Below, in pieces: positions 12,485 through 23,284 of a DNA stretch of 64,000 nt; within the stretch, counting starts at the first letter, position 1, and every line of letters begins with the position of its first letter. Source of the stretch: Schistosoma haematobium (Eukaryota > Platyhelminthes > Trematoda > Strigeidida > Schistosomatidae); the NCBI RefSeq assembly GCF_000699445.3, contig NC_067196.1:81582364-81646363 (forward strand), written 5' to 3'. The notes beneath the pieces are model-generated. The model ran no database searches, was not told where the DNA came from, and saw only the letters and a list, made by a program, of their open reading frames with translations. A program made the translations under genes and the position numbers.

Positions 12485-13440
12485 GTATTAACGAAGAATT
12501 AAGATGTGATTCCTATCGTGACTAAATCATATAATTATAGATTACTTTAAACGTATTAGGTGTTATTATGAAGAATCTATTATCAATACAAACAAGAAAT
12601 TGACATGTAGTCGCTCGTAAACAAAACCTTCCACTTCACAGGAGAGCACACAAATACTCAGATGGCCTTATGAGGTCCAATCATTTACACATAAGTTTAA
12701 TTTAATTGTAAGAAATTTAGTAAGAATTAAAGTATATATACATTTCACTCATAGTTCAATAATAATTTAAACTGGAAAAATCTATGAGAAAATAACTAAG
12801 CAAGAAAAAAATAGTTGAATAACCTACTGATACAAACAATGTAACAGTACTAACCGAGATATAAATTAACCCACAAAATTATTTTAATAATAAAACAAAA
12901 ACAATTTTGGTACTTAAGAGTTAGGGTTTTCACTACAATTTTTTCAGTAGAAGATTGAATGGTGATAGGCTTAAGAAAACTATTAAAAAGCGATGAATCA
13001 TTGCTGGTAGGATGAAAGTTCAAAAGACAGACAGAAACAACCATATGATAATGAGTAATTTTATAAAAGATACTTTCAGTGTACTTTACGTTAATTTCTA
13101 AGGTCTAAGTCGTGCTAGGAAATGTACCGAGATGTGATGGCAGGGTATTTTCTGAAGATACTCAGTATCTCCAGAGATATTGCCTCTGTACAACAGGATG
13201 GATTAGAAAAGATCGGACTTAAAAGTATTATACCGAATCTTGTCATACACATTTCCGGTGCTCGAGGTGAAATCTGGAAATTAAAAAGATAAAACATTCA
13301 AAAAATCGTTCATGACTGATGTTAGCCAAGTGTCTTTCCGACTAAGGAGTCACATTCCAACGTGAACAAGACCTCCATAACCCATTGTCTTTTATAGGTC
13401 ACTCAAAAAAGAAGTATCCATCCACTGTGTACGGAACGGG
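12485..13440. other. Intron sequence, no supported feature
   Basis: AT-rich sequence. Short open frames at 12850-13044 and 13115-13297 (minus) show no family resemblance and no splice-phase support. Confidence 0.4.
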
Positions 13441-13734
13441 AAAGTGATAACCATCCTATTTATTTATTTGAACACATAAATATTGGTACAAGGGGGCACC
13501 AAATATATATGCGCCACACGAAACAATGAGAATAGGGAGAAAAAAAGAAGGCAAGGAGCGTAAAAGAAAAAAAAGAAGAAGAGGAACAATAACGACCAGA
13601 TTAGTGTAAGGAAGTGTAATAATAATAAAAATGCGGGAAACAGAAAGGTACAACCAGAAGAAATCTTTCAGTTAAGGAATAAACAACTACTTTTTATGAA
13701 GAAAAAAAAGAAGGTTACAGCAGGATCGCCACTG

Positions 13735-14290
13735 GCACCTATTCTGAGTCATATCTGATAGCGTCTCTAGCCACTATGTTGCACCATCTCTCGGACCCCA
13801 GCCAGGGAGTCGTGAAGGACCAACACAAGCCAGCCCTTTGCAGCTCTCTTTCATAACACGACACCATGTCATGCACTGACCACCTCTCCGGTTTTTCCAA
13901 CCAGTCCCAGAGTCGACAAATAATGCACGACGTGGGATTCTCTGGGACGACATTCGTAGAACATGTCCAAGCCACCGAAGTCGATGTTTCAAGATAGTGA
14001 CACCAATTGGATTATCGTCTCTGCGCCCAAACACACGATGCCGAACCTCTGCATTACTAACATGGTGTTGCCAGTGGATGTCAGCAATCCTTCGGAGACA
14101 ACGATGATCAAACATAGAGGGTCATCTAACATCCTCAACTCGGAGAGGCCAGGTTTCACAAGCATAGAGCAGAACTGCTCTCACCGACGCGTTGTAGACC
14201 CGACCTTTTACAGTCAGACTGACATCGAGAAGGCGCCAAAGACGGCCCAGATTGGCTTTTACTATATGTGCATTAATCTCGGTGATTTGT
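13735..14290 (-). pseudogene. RTE C-terminal RT region after the deletion
   Basis: Immediately after the deletion junction at about 14285, the minus strand reads EINAHIVKANLGRLWRLLDV, VYNASVRAVLLYACETWPLR and, after a stop at about 14124, FDHRCLRRIADIHWQHHVSN, LKHRLRWLGHVLRM and PSRLPGWGPRDGA. This is the conserved tail domain of schistosome RTE elements. The region reads in two frames near its end (13975-13739 is a shifted reading), so a second frameshift may exist. Confidence 0.85.
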
Positions 14291-14891
14291 AGCGCTTCAA
14301 CAGTCGGAGTTCCTTGCGAACTCCCACCTCATTTGGTGGATCAGTCGTCACCGGCCATGGAGGGCTGGACAGTCTGACCGATGTTGCCGGAGCAGCAGGC
14401 CAGTTGAACTGCCCTTTGAAGAATTCCGCCCATCGTATAAGACGTCGATGGATGTTGGTGATTGGCATTCTGTCATCCTCACAGATTGTTTCGCTCACAC
14501 CAGTCTTCTTGCTGTCAATGGCTCGGATGAGTTGGAAGAGCTTCTGCTAGTTACCAAATGCAGCCGCTGCTCCCAACTTATTAGCACGCTCCGACCACCA
14601 GGCTTCTCGGTCCTTACGCAAGCTTTGCTCAATTTCATCACGTAACAGTCGTCGTTTGTGGTCAAATTCACGGTTACCCGGAGTAGACCGATGGGCTTCA
14701 ATGAGTTGTAAGGAGCCTGAAGAAACCCAGTGCTTATAAGCTGGACGTTTCGCGAAGCCGCAAGTGGCTTTACTTGAGATTTTGATGGCGTCGTGAAGTT
14801 TCAACCAATGCTCATCTATATTTTTCGGTGGAATGGTAGCTAGCCTAGAGGCTAGCTCGGTTCGATACTTAATAGCAACAGAAGTTGACAC
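14262..14891 (-). pseudogene. RTE linker and RT N-terminal region, interrupted
   Basis: Two consecutive pieces are seen in one direction: 14891-14547 (AIKYRTELASRLATIPPKN to WWSERANKLGAAAAFGN) and 14545-14262 (SETICEDDRMPITNIHRRL to VRKELRLLKRYKSPR). A stop codon separates them. The second stops at KSP, where the family continues with the conserved GPD-type motif of RT. In this copy the DNA jumps directly to sequence that belongs after the RT catalytic region, so most of the polymerase is gone. Confidence 0.85.
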
Positions 14892-15804
14892 AACTTGCTG
14901 ATATCAATTCTTTGGTGGCGGTCACTTCGTTGGCCACTGAAAAGTAAAGTAGGATTGGCGCAGACCACGGCATGGTCAGAATCCAGATACGTGCTCCAAA
15001 AGGAGCGACAGTCTTGTACACAACCACGCCAGTGGTAGCTGGTCGCGACGTGATCAATCTGAGTCCAGGCTTGAGATGCAGAGGGAGGACGCCAGGTGGC
15101 ACATCGGCGATGACTGTGCCGAATGTTAGTGCTAGCCAGAAACAGGTTGTGGTCTGTGCAAACTTGTAGTAAACGGTCCCCGTTATCTGTCCTGCGACCA
15201 ACAAGTCCCCATCGACCACCTAAACGACTCTCTTCTGTGCCTAGACGCCCGACCTGAGCATTCAAGTCTCTGGCTGGTACTACAATATCTGTCGAACGCA
15301 TTTTCTGGAGAAGAACAGTTAACTGGTGGTAGAATTCATTCTTGATTGCATACGGGTTGCAATCTGTCGGGGCATAGGCGGAGATGACGAAAAACATCGT
15401 TTCTCACGCCGATTTCTTCTCACTTTGATGGAACTTTCTAATCTAACAGCACATAATCGACTGTTAATGGGGATCCAATCGACTAGTGCTGCCTCAGCTC
15501 TAGCGCTTAGTGCGACACCAACGCCAGCGAGACCAGACGAAGATGCCACAGGGTCCCCGGATAAGCGCACGTAAAACAAGCTTTTTGAAGTGACAGATGT
15601 AGAGCGAATTTGTAGTACTTCACCAGAGTCTTGAATACGGGTCTCGGATAGACAGCAGACATCGATATGAAGACTTTCCAAAGACATAGCCAGCCCTATC
15701 TGTTGTCCAACCTGCATAAGTGTGCGAACGTTGAAGGTAGCCAGTTTGAATGGTGCACGTGGTTTCAGAAAAACTGCTTCAGTACTCATATTCGGTGGTA
15801 ACAT
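14852..15804 (-). pseudogene. RTE endonuclease (APE-type) coding region, frameshifted
   Basis: The first part (15804 to about 15395) begins MLPPNMSTEAV and includes FNVRTLMQVGQQ and the SETRIQDS motif, where the Glu is expected to bind metal. At about 15395-15400 the frame shifts and continues as FFVISAYAPTD, then DLNAQVGRLG, QAWTQIDHVATSYHWRG and TYLDSDHAVV to about 14930. These are the expected APE endonuclease landmarks in order, with the SDH catalytic triad end intact. The usual Gly before DLNAQ is replaced by Arg. A further frame change near 14890 separates it from the RT N-terminal part. Role in a working element: nicks target DNA to prime reverse transcription. Confidence 0.85.
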
Positions 15805-15809
15805 ACAAT

Positions 15810-16490
15810 TTTCAACCGGACAGTGACCCGGGAACGTTTAGATAGAGTCGAATTTCCACCATAGACGAGTTGCTGTATAAGTCGAAAAATAAAAATACAT
15901 AAAGTGGGAATAAAAGAGAGTGAATAAATGACGTAGTAAATAATAATAATAATAATAACAATAATAGAAATAATAATGTGAATCGTTTGATTGTTAATCG
16001 AAGCAAGACAAGTATTTTCCACAAATATCGGCATTTCATCATATTTGTGTGTGGGCTGTGAGCCTTTGACTTAAAAGTCTAACCCACAAGGCAGTGGAGC
16101 ATCGTGAGGAGATGCAGTCCCATGATAGCCGGTGACCAAGGTTGGTTCATACGCCATTTGTTCCATAAGGATACTGGAGCCCATGTGCACCACTGGTTTG
16201 GGATCCGGTTAAAGCGCCGGACATTCGCTTTTCTTCCTCTCATTTTCGTCGACAACACCCCCGCCACGAGAAAGCAATGAGTAGGAGTTTCTTGGCGGAG
16301 GCTGTATACGCGTGGCCGTGTGAGAGCATTTCAAGAGGGAGGGCGGGCCCACCCCACTCCCGGCCATACCAGGGCATTTGGGAGCTACCATCTTATAATG
16401 TCCAATACCACTCAAGCTCATAACAGCTTTAGAAAAACCAAGAATAAAAATGTCACGGATAGAGGGACAAACTATATTACCAGTCACTTT
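15810..16490 (-). other. RTE element 5' leader
   Basis: This leader is GC-rich in its distal half (16040-16400) and runs into an AT-rich trinucleotide-like stretch (AATAAT at 15935-15960) before the endonuclease start. The distal half is homologous to 21297-21690 on plus. Shared landmarks are GGTGCACATGGGCTC, GGACTGCATCTCCT and CTCGTGG(C/A)GGGGGTGTT. Confidence 0.75.
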
Positions 16491-16789
16491 CGGTAATCAA
16501 TGCATTTAATGCTTATTAAATAGTGAAATTATCTTGCAAATGGTGTTTTAAGTGAAACAAATATAAACAATGCAGGACATAGTATATATGTTAATCCGTT
16601 TAATTTGCTAAAAATTAGTGTCAATCAATATTATGAACGGTGTAGAAGTGACATTAATAATATCACATTACTAAACGAAAAAATATATATGAAATAACGA
16701 TGAAAGAAAAAAAGATCTGAGAATGAAAAGTATGGAATAATATAGTGTTAGAGTAAGATCAAAAATCAATGAGTTTATACTGTCATCAC

Positions 16790-17396
16790 CAATATCGCTC
16801 CAAATCACTTAGAGCTTCTAAACCCGACCGTTGCTGCTACCTTTAAGTGGTGGTCGGGCTTGCCTATCGTGATGAAGCAACCGAGCTATACTGGCTGGAA
16901 CAATCGTTCCTCAAGGTCCTACCACGTCAGACAAGTCGGTTGAAGAGTGGTAAGACTAAAAGCAGTAAACACAAGGTCCGAGGGCGAAGTCGTACTGATG
17001 ACTGTACAGAGGTGTGACCGCCGTAAGGTGTTTCCTTCCAACAACCAGCATAACAGCGATGCTGCCTTCCCAGAAAAGAAGGGTGGGGTTAGAAAAGGTC
17101 GACCCTAAAAATGCACATCTCGCCTTATCCCACGCATATCCGCCTCTGGCGGTAATGTATCAACAAGTACGGAGCTAACACGAAAATTACTCACAAAAAT
17201 ATCGTGTATTACCGACCTCAAGCAGTTGTCCCTTGGGCACTGCGGTCACGCTCCCAGGTCACTAAGACCACCTCTAATCCAAATTCCTTTTCAGGTACCT
17301 CCAGAAGAACACGTCCACGGTGTGGGCGACCGGGGAGTGATAACCGCCCTCATTCCTCTAACAACACTCAAGACCATTGACTGACTGACTGATGTT
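16790..17396 (+). mobile_element. GC-richer RTE-associated repeat with TGAC-repeat tail
   Basis: About 600 bp of markedly higher GC than its flanks, with no long open frame. It ends in ATTGACTGACTGACTGATG (17373-17391). The tail type matches that of the RTE elements at 10.0 kb and 53.85 kb, so it is probably mobilised by RTE machinery. A diverged inverted copy lies at 9150-9560. It could be a non-autonomous RTE derivative or the leader of a larger element; the sequence alone does not decide. Confidence 0.55.
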
Positions 17397-17399
17397 CGA

Positions 17400-20300
17400 T
17401 TATCGCTTACAAAATGATGTTTTACATTAGGAAAATCATGTTGATGCAATAATTCCAACTATTTTTTCGATAAGTTATTTTCCTGTAAAGAGGTTGACTT
17501 ATTGATTTCTAATTAAGAATAACATTTAGACAGATACAACAAATGTTAACGGCTTATAACTATACGCTATTCATAATATCGACATTTATTAACAAAAAAC
17601 ATTATCTATTATTCACCGATAACAGATTCACATTTATATGTTAACAATTGGTACATACCAAATTTAGAATAGATTAAAGATTTTATTACCAGTACCTACA
17701 GTAAGTTATACTATGGACTAAATAATTTTAGATGGATGCATAAATCCCAACAGCATCTAATTATGATTATGATCAATTTTCAGTCACAGAATCATATGAA
17801 ACTTTTACCCTTACATCAATTTTCGCCATCATAAATATTATCATCGTGTCATTAAACACGAAACACTATTATATTGTAACTTATGAGACAATCTGATTTC
17901 AAATTGTCAACATCGATATGGTGATGCGAACTCTGCCTAGTAAATCCATTATTACTTTTGCTAAAAATGAAGGGAATTTCATTTATCATTCAAGCCAATG
18001 TTTTTTTAAATAAATTCCGTTGAATCAATCACCTGGATACATGGTTGTCTTATAAATGTTTCATTTATGGAAGGAATAATATTTAAACTATACATTAACA
18101 TATGAAACAGGATAATGAATAAAGAAATTTAGCTCAGTAATCAATAATGTGTCAAGTATTAATGATTAGTAAATAAAGTTTGGTGTAATAGATAAGCGCA
18201 AGGTATGTAAATGTAAATAACTAGATGACAAAGTCGAATAAATATCTTTAATTTATGGATCTACTGTTCACTATGATTACCTTCCTATAGAGCAAACCTA
18301 ATATGACACAATAACAAAGATACTCAGAAAATAAACCGATCAGTTGGCCTTCGGCTACTCTCGAGAGTGAAAGTGTAAAATTTTTAATTTCCTGCAAAGA
18401 CAATAAATCCAGATCGCGTGAAATATAAAATAAACACATAAATGTTAATTATGAACTGAATGAGTGATGTTTGGGTAACAACTAAGTTCTAGCAGTCTGT
18501 GGTCCCGCTACACATTAACAGAGATTAGAAAATAGTTATGACTAAATACTTGCTACTTATGCATTTTTTACATAGGTTTTCAAAACGATACTAATACTTT
18601 TATCCACCAACCAATCAAAACCCCTAACACACTGAGGACAATTTAAATAATCTCCAAACTAGACTTCAAAGCAGATCGACATTAAGGGAATTATTTGAAT
18701 TGGGAAGGAAATGGAAAAAGTATTCCAACTACTTTTGGATCATAAATCAAAATGTTCGAAACATTTTCTACGTTATTATCATTTTTACGAAACGGAAGTA
18801 CATGGCTGACGCAATCTAAGAGGATGAAAGATACATCAGGAGAATAATTATCTTTCGAAGCTTATCCATGAGGAAAAATAAACCAAAATGGGAAAATTCG
18901 AAAAATATAATAAATATCACTTTATACCGCAAACTCAAATAGCACTTCGTTATCACCCGAACAAGTGTCCGAGTAACAATGCTCCAGCCATTTAATCCCC
19001 TCATGATATATATCCTAAAATGCAATGACGAACCTCAAGAAATCAAATATTCTTAGAAGAACCCTTTAACAGTATAGGGTTGTAAAGAGTGTTGAGTTTA
19101 GATTAATATCATGTAAATCTGGGTAAACAAAGTCAGGGAGGTTTTGAATTTCCCATAAGTCTACAAATGAGAAAACGCCAGATGTTTTTTTATTTTAATG
19201 TCCCTTTGAGAGCGCTTACTGCAGAAAACAATTTGGGAAACAGTATTCAACTACTACTACCATAGGCTACTGACAAGTAGTATGCATATGACACAGGAAT
19301 TTTTTCAATGATCCATTTATATATACAATGGTTTTTTTGAAAAGTAGCAACTAAAAGAAACTAGATGACTGTTGATAGAAATTACCTGTAAGATTTCTTA
19401 AATATTCATAATTAAGAGCTTAGTGGAATTATTACATTTAAAATTGATATTTAGATAATTCCTAACACAATTGAAGACGAAGATAATGATCTCGGTAGTT
19501 TGTGGTGATTATGTTACACGATTCGAACAAACTGTTTACAAAGAGAGAATAACTGTGATGTTAAAACAGGACTAAACGTATTATTTTTGAAAGGGTGTAG
19601 AAAAAGTGAACGAGAAACGACAAGATTAGATAGCATACCTTCAGTGACTTTACTGTGTCACATTTTTAGTATGATTGATATAATCCTACGACAAATTAAC
19701 AGTTGCCTAAATGGCTTGATAATAACACATCTGACTGGTTTGTATCGTAGTTTAGAAGAGGGTACGAGTTCCTTTAAAGTTGTATGCCAGCCTCCCTGAA
19801 GATTGTTATTAAGCTGATGACCTAGATAAGAAATTTACTGCGATTGCCTCTAACTGTTAGGGACACTGAAAATAACTAAAGCAAATGACAGAAAACATTT
19901 GAGACCATTTCATTCTAAAAAAGAGCTGAGAACAAATCCTAGTCATATAGAAGAAAAATAAAATAAGATCGGAGTCAAAACAGCCTTCAGAAATAAAATG
20001 TCAGTATTAGATATCATATAAGCGCAGCTAAATATTCACAGATTAACAAATCAAACTGTTACATCCTAACAGAGAATAAATGAATGGTAACTGCTAGGAA
20101 TTATTTATGGACTGTTATTCTGTATATATTCTTGTTACATAACTATTAAGTAACTATATTATGTTTATTCATATTCCTTTTATTATAAGCTTCCATTTGA
20201 CATAATGACTACTACTATACGACTTACTATTCGTAAGCTATTCCCAATTTATTAGTTACAGTCTGTCACACACAGCCACTCTTGGCTTGATCATGGATAA

Positions 20301-21290
20301 TTTTTATTTTCTGTTTTATAGTATGATGCGGTCTAATTTGCTTGCATATAAACTGCGTATGTCTGAAATACATGATTCATCCGGTAGAAGCTGAGATTGT
20401 GTTCTGAGCTTAAACCGGCAGGGTTGGCGAGGAAAACTAATAGGGACTCAGAGTTAACTCTAGGCTGCTCGTACTGGTTTATGCGTCATTGATTTGGCAT
20501 GGTGCCAAGTCGTGGCATTTGACAGGGCTCAGTACATAACATGAACAACTTAAAAGGTAACACCAGATATTTAGAAGCGATCTAAAGAGAAAAACAAACA
20601 ACTGTAATTTTCGTATCATTCAAATCTTCTTGTGATTTTAACATATTTTGTGAAGCTGAATAATAGTTTTAATAGTCTATGAAGGTCTTTCAAGAATACC
20701 AAGAATCCATTTCATCAGAACCTTGTACCCAGAGCACTGGATAAACATTTTTGGCTAGTTGGGCAATGAAAGGTTACACCACGGTGACATATATGCATGA
20801 CTACGGTATCGCCACGTCTCTCTATAAAAAATAAGCCTTAAATTAATGCGCCGAAGTGAAAAAAAAGTGTAAAACATTTAACAACTCATAGCATTTCCAC
20901 CAAATACCAATAAAAAGAGTGGTCTTGCAATATTAACATTTTTCAAAAAAACTATTCACAATATAACTATAGAGAACACGGATTGAAACAACAAAGTAGA
21001 GTAAAATGCATTTGTATTCACTGTCATCAACCGTTGGGATTATTCGCCACTAGAGATGATAAGTATTCGTGCAAAGACGTGAAAGTTTCTTGGATGGAGT
21101 CAAAGAAGTGTTAATAAATTAATGGTAGGATGGTTCAATACACTACTGATCGTTTGCATACCCTTCTTTTACTTGGCTGTAATACGTCTCTACTTTAACT
21201 CCCTTTTCGTGAGGTAGTAAGACACAGGAGATATGAGCTGAAGCATGTTTGTATAAGATAGAAAAATGTATACTGCTTGTTTAAATAACA
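17400..21290. other. Intron sequence with few landmarks
   Basis: No exon or element could be supported. The segment 20390-20560 is more GC-rich than its surroundings and may be an unrecognised repeat. A short CTCTCT run occurs at 21339-21358 just inside the next element. Confidence 0.4.
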
Positions 21291-21296
21291 AAAATC

Positions 21297-21815
21297 TAAG
21301 ATTGCCCCCCTGGTACGGCCGAGGGTGGGAAGAGTTGGCTCTCTCTCTCTCTCTCTCAAAATGCCCTCACATGGTCACGAGCATACAGCCACTGACAGAG
21401 AAGTCCTACTCACTACCTTCTCGTGGAGGGGGTGTTATTTACGAAATTGAGAGGACGAAGAGCGAATTTTCGGCGATTTAGCTGGGTCGGTAGGTAGAGA
21501 GGATCTATCTATGGGAGTTGGAAAACCCTGATTCAAAACCGATGGTGCACATGGGCTCTGAGAGAACAAATGGTGTATGAACCAATTGTTGGTCACTGGC
21601 TACCATGGGACTGCATCTCCTGATGTTGCTACATCGCCTTGTGGATCAGACCGTTAGGTCGAAGGCTCCGGATGTGGCCCCCTAAGAAGACCACCTGCTT
21701 CGGTTTGGGCACCCGGGTAGTATCACAATCCACACACAAATCAATTTACTTGTGCGGCGCATATGTATTCGGTGCCTTTTTGTACTAATATTTATGTGTT
21801 CAAATAAATAATAAT
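21297..21815 (+). mobile_element. Short non-autonomous RTE derivative (leader fused to 3' end)
   Basis: The first ~400 bases are homologous to the 5' leader at 16490-16040 (minus). The last ~70 bases are homologous to the 3' end at 13530-13447 (minus), including GGCGCATATGTATTCGGTGCC and ATTTATGTGTTCAAATAAAT. No coding part lies between them. The whole is about 520 bp, the size of a SINE. It is therefore an internally deleted RTE copy that could have moved in trans. A CT-dinucleotide run (21339-21358) lies within it. The open frame 21266-21481 is not a gene. Confidence 0.78.
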
Positions 21816-21977
21816 AAGCAACTGGAGGACAGCCTAACATAGAACTAACAAAATTTGGATGGTAATAAACTTTGCCAAAATGACATTCATAACCCTTCAC
21901 GCCTCCACATTACAAGGGACGAATTATAAACGTTTTCGCTTTGGGAAAAAGAATACATAAGACGGAAACAAATTTAC

Positions 21978-22152
21978 CTTATGACTTGATGAGAATTTAG
22001 CAAATGTATGGATCACAGCATTCAAAAGCCAGTGTTCTAAGGTTTGCTGATGAGTACGTAGTTGATCTTCTGTACTGGATACAAATGAGTTGCCACTTGT
22101 ATTTAATCTTGAAATCGTTTTCAACTCCGGAGGTATGCTGGTTCGATGATTT
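21978..22152 (-). CDS. Unrecognised host gene, upstream coding exon (exon 1 of the three seen)
   Basis: A 175 nt exon on minus lies between a pyrimidine-rich acceptor ending GTGCTCTAG (to 22153) and a donor AAG/GTAAAT (GT at 21977-21976). It opens with one base completing a codon and ends in phase 0, which fits the start of the exon at 11571-11685. It encodes NHRTSIPPELKTISRLNTSG, then a Ser/Gln-rich stretch, then a helical EHWLLNAVIHTFAKFSSSHK. The product is unknown. The preceding exon must end in phase 2 and was not found with confidence. The codon pattern is unlike the surrounding intron, and the three exons together have no stop over 761 nt. Confidence 0.7.
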
Positions 22153-22309
22153 CTAGAGCACATAATTTAGCGACATAAAATGTAAAAATCAGTATAAAGA
22201 CTGACGTTCGCCCAAATATAGAAAGTAGAATTAGATACAATGTTTAGACACATCCAGCAATAAATGTTCAGTAACCTGTTAGCCGGATACTCTGAGGGTA
22301 TCGTATTTG

Positions 22310-23280
22310 ATATTCTCAGTCAGTCAGCTAAAACGTAGGACCAGGCACATATATGCATCGGTCCAAGTTGCCATACCGCATTAGCACAGCAAGATGAACA
22401 CCAAATTCATAAGAGTGGTTAAGTCAATGGTGGTAATATATAAAAGAAAGATTACATATAAGAACATAGTACAGGAAGAAAGAATTAGTTCGTAGAAAGA
22501 AAGATATGAAGCGATTTTAATCCCACAGTTTAAGGGGAGACAGGGAGTGTATACACCGACGCCATTGTGATCGATTCTGAGCCGTGTCACCAAGAGTCTC
22601 CAACCATTGGTTCGATACTCACGCGGATCCCAACCAAGTAGTCTGCATCTCCCAACATGGCTCAGACTAGAAGTTAGTGACTTCAAACAGTGATGCCACG
22701 TTTTGGTTTGACCACCCTCACTTTCTTCCAACCATCTACAACACCAAACAGGGTTGCACGTCGTGGTAATCGTCAGACACCAACCCATTAGCGCTGATCA
22801 GACTTCCAAGTTAAGCTGTCGACGCGTTCGACTACTTCACTCCCTATCCTTAGTTCAGGTGTTGACGCAGACCAGTCCTTAAGCAAAAACTTGCATTTAG
22901 AGGGAGAGAAGCGCATTCCAAACATTCTGGCATTGTTGCTCAGTGCTACCAAAAGACTGCATTTTATTAGGGTCTTCACCAAACAGGACTATGTCATCTG
23001 CGTATTCTAAGTCGATAAGTGGACCTCTTGGAAGGAGATCAATACCCGAGAATTCAGTCGACGAGAATGTTATTTCCATCAGTAGGTCTATGATGAAAAA
23101 CAAAAATGGAGAAAGTGGACAGCCTTGACGGACACCACTTGAGGTTGGAAAAGCAGATGACAGTTCGCCATAAGCTAACTCGACTAGTAGTGTTCGAGTA
23201 AAGAGCCTTTACAAGGTTTATGTACTTCTGAGATGTGCCTTTCAATGACAGACACTGCCTCAGAATCATTTGATATTCTA
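22310..23280 (-). mobile_element. RTE-clade (SR2-like) fragment, decayed RT
   Basis: The pieces read in RT order on minus: SLKGTSQKYINLVKALYSNT (about 23255-23195), LIDLEYADDIVLFGED (about 23020-22975, with the catalytic Tyr-Ala-Asp-Asp box intact), NARMFGMRFSPSKCKFLLKDW (22940-22870), and GGQTKTWHHCLKSLTSSLSH with GRCRLLGWDPRE (22720-22620). The tail domain between about 22800 and 22780 is largely deleted, and several frames are used. The 3' end near 22310-22400 matches the RTE tails at 10.01 kb and 53.8 kb. It lies directly upstream of the host exon, in the same orientation. Confidence 0.82.
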
Positions 23281-23284
23281 GTTC

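Larger units (their letters stand above)
13447..16490 (-). mobile_element. RTE-clade non-LTR retrotransposon, ~3 kb internal deletion copy
   Basis: Both ends appear to be present on the minus strand. The 5' leader runs from about 16490 to 15810 and is shared with 21297-21700. The 3' end (about 13530-13447) is shared with 21745-21815 and finishes in ATTTATGTGTTCAAATAAAT. Between them are endonuclease, RT N-terminal and RT C-terminal coding pieces. The RT catalytic core, including the Asp-Asp box, is missing. There are also frameshifts and stops, so the copy cannot encode a working polyprotein. It is a different subfamily from the RTE piece at 10.0-10.9 kb: CETWPLRVEDVR and HRCLRRIADIHW here against GSETWPVRIEDIR and HRCLRNISRISW there. 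Confidence 0.88.

Noticed and set aside
15326..15574. Plus-strand open frames inside 14.3-15.6 kb
   Set aside because: They are antisense to the RTE endonuclease and RT N-terminal region.
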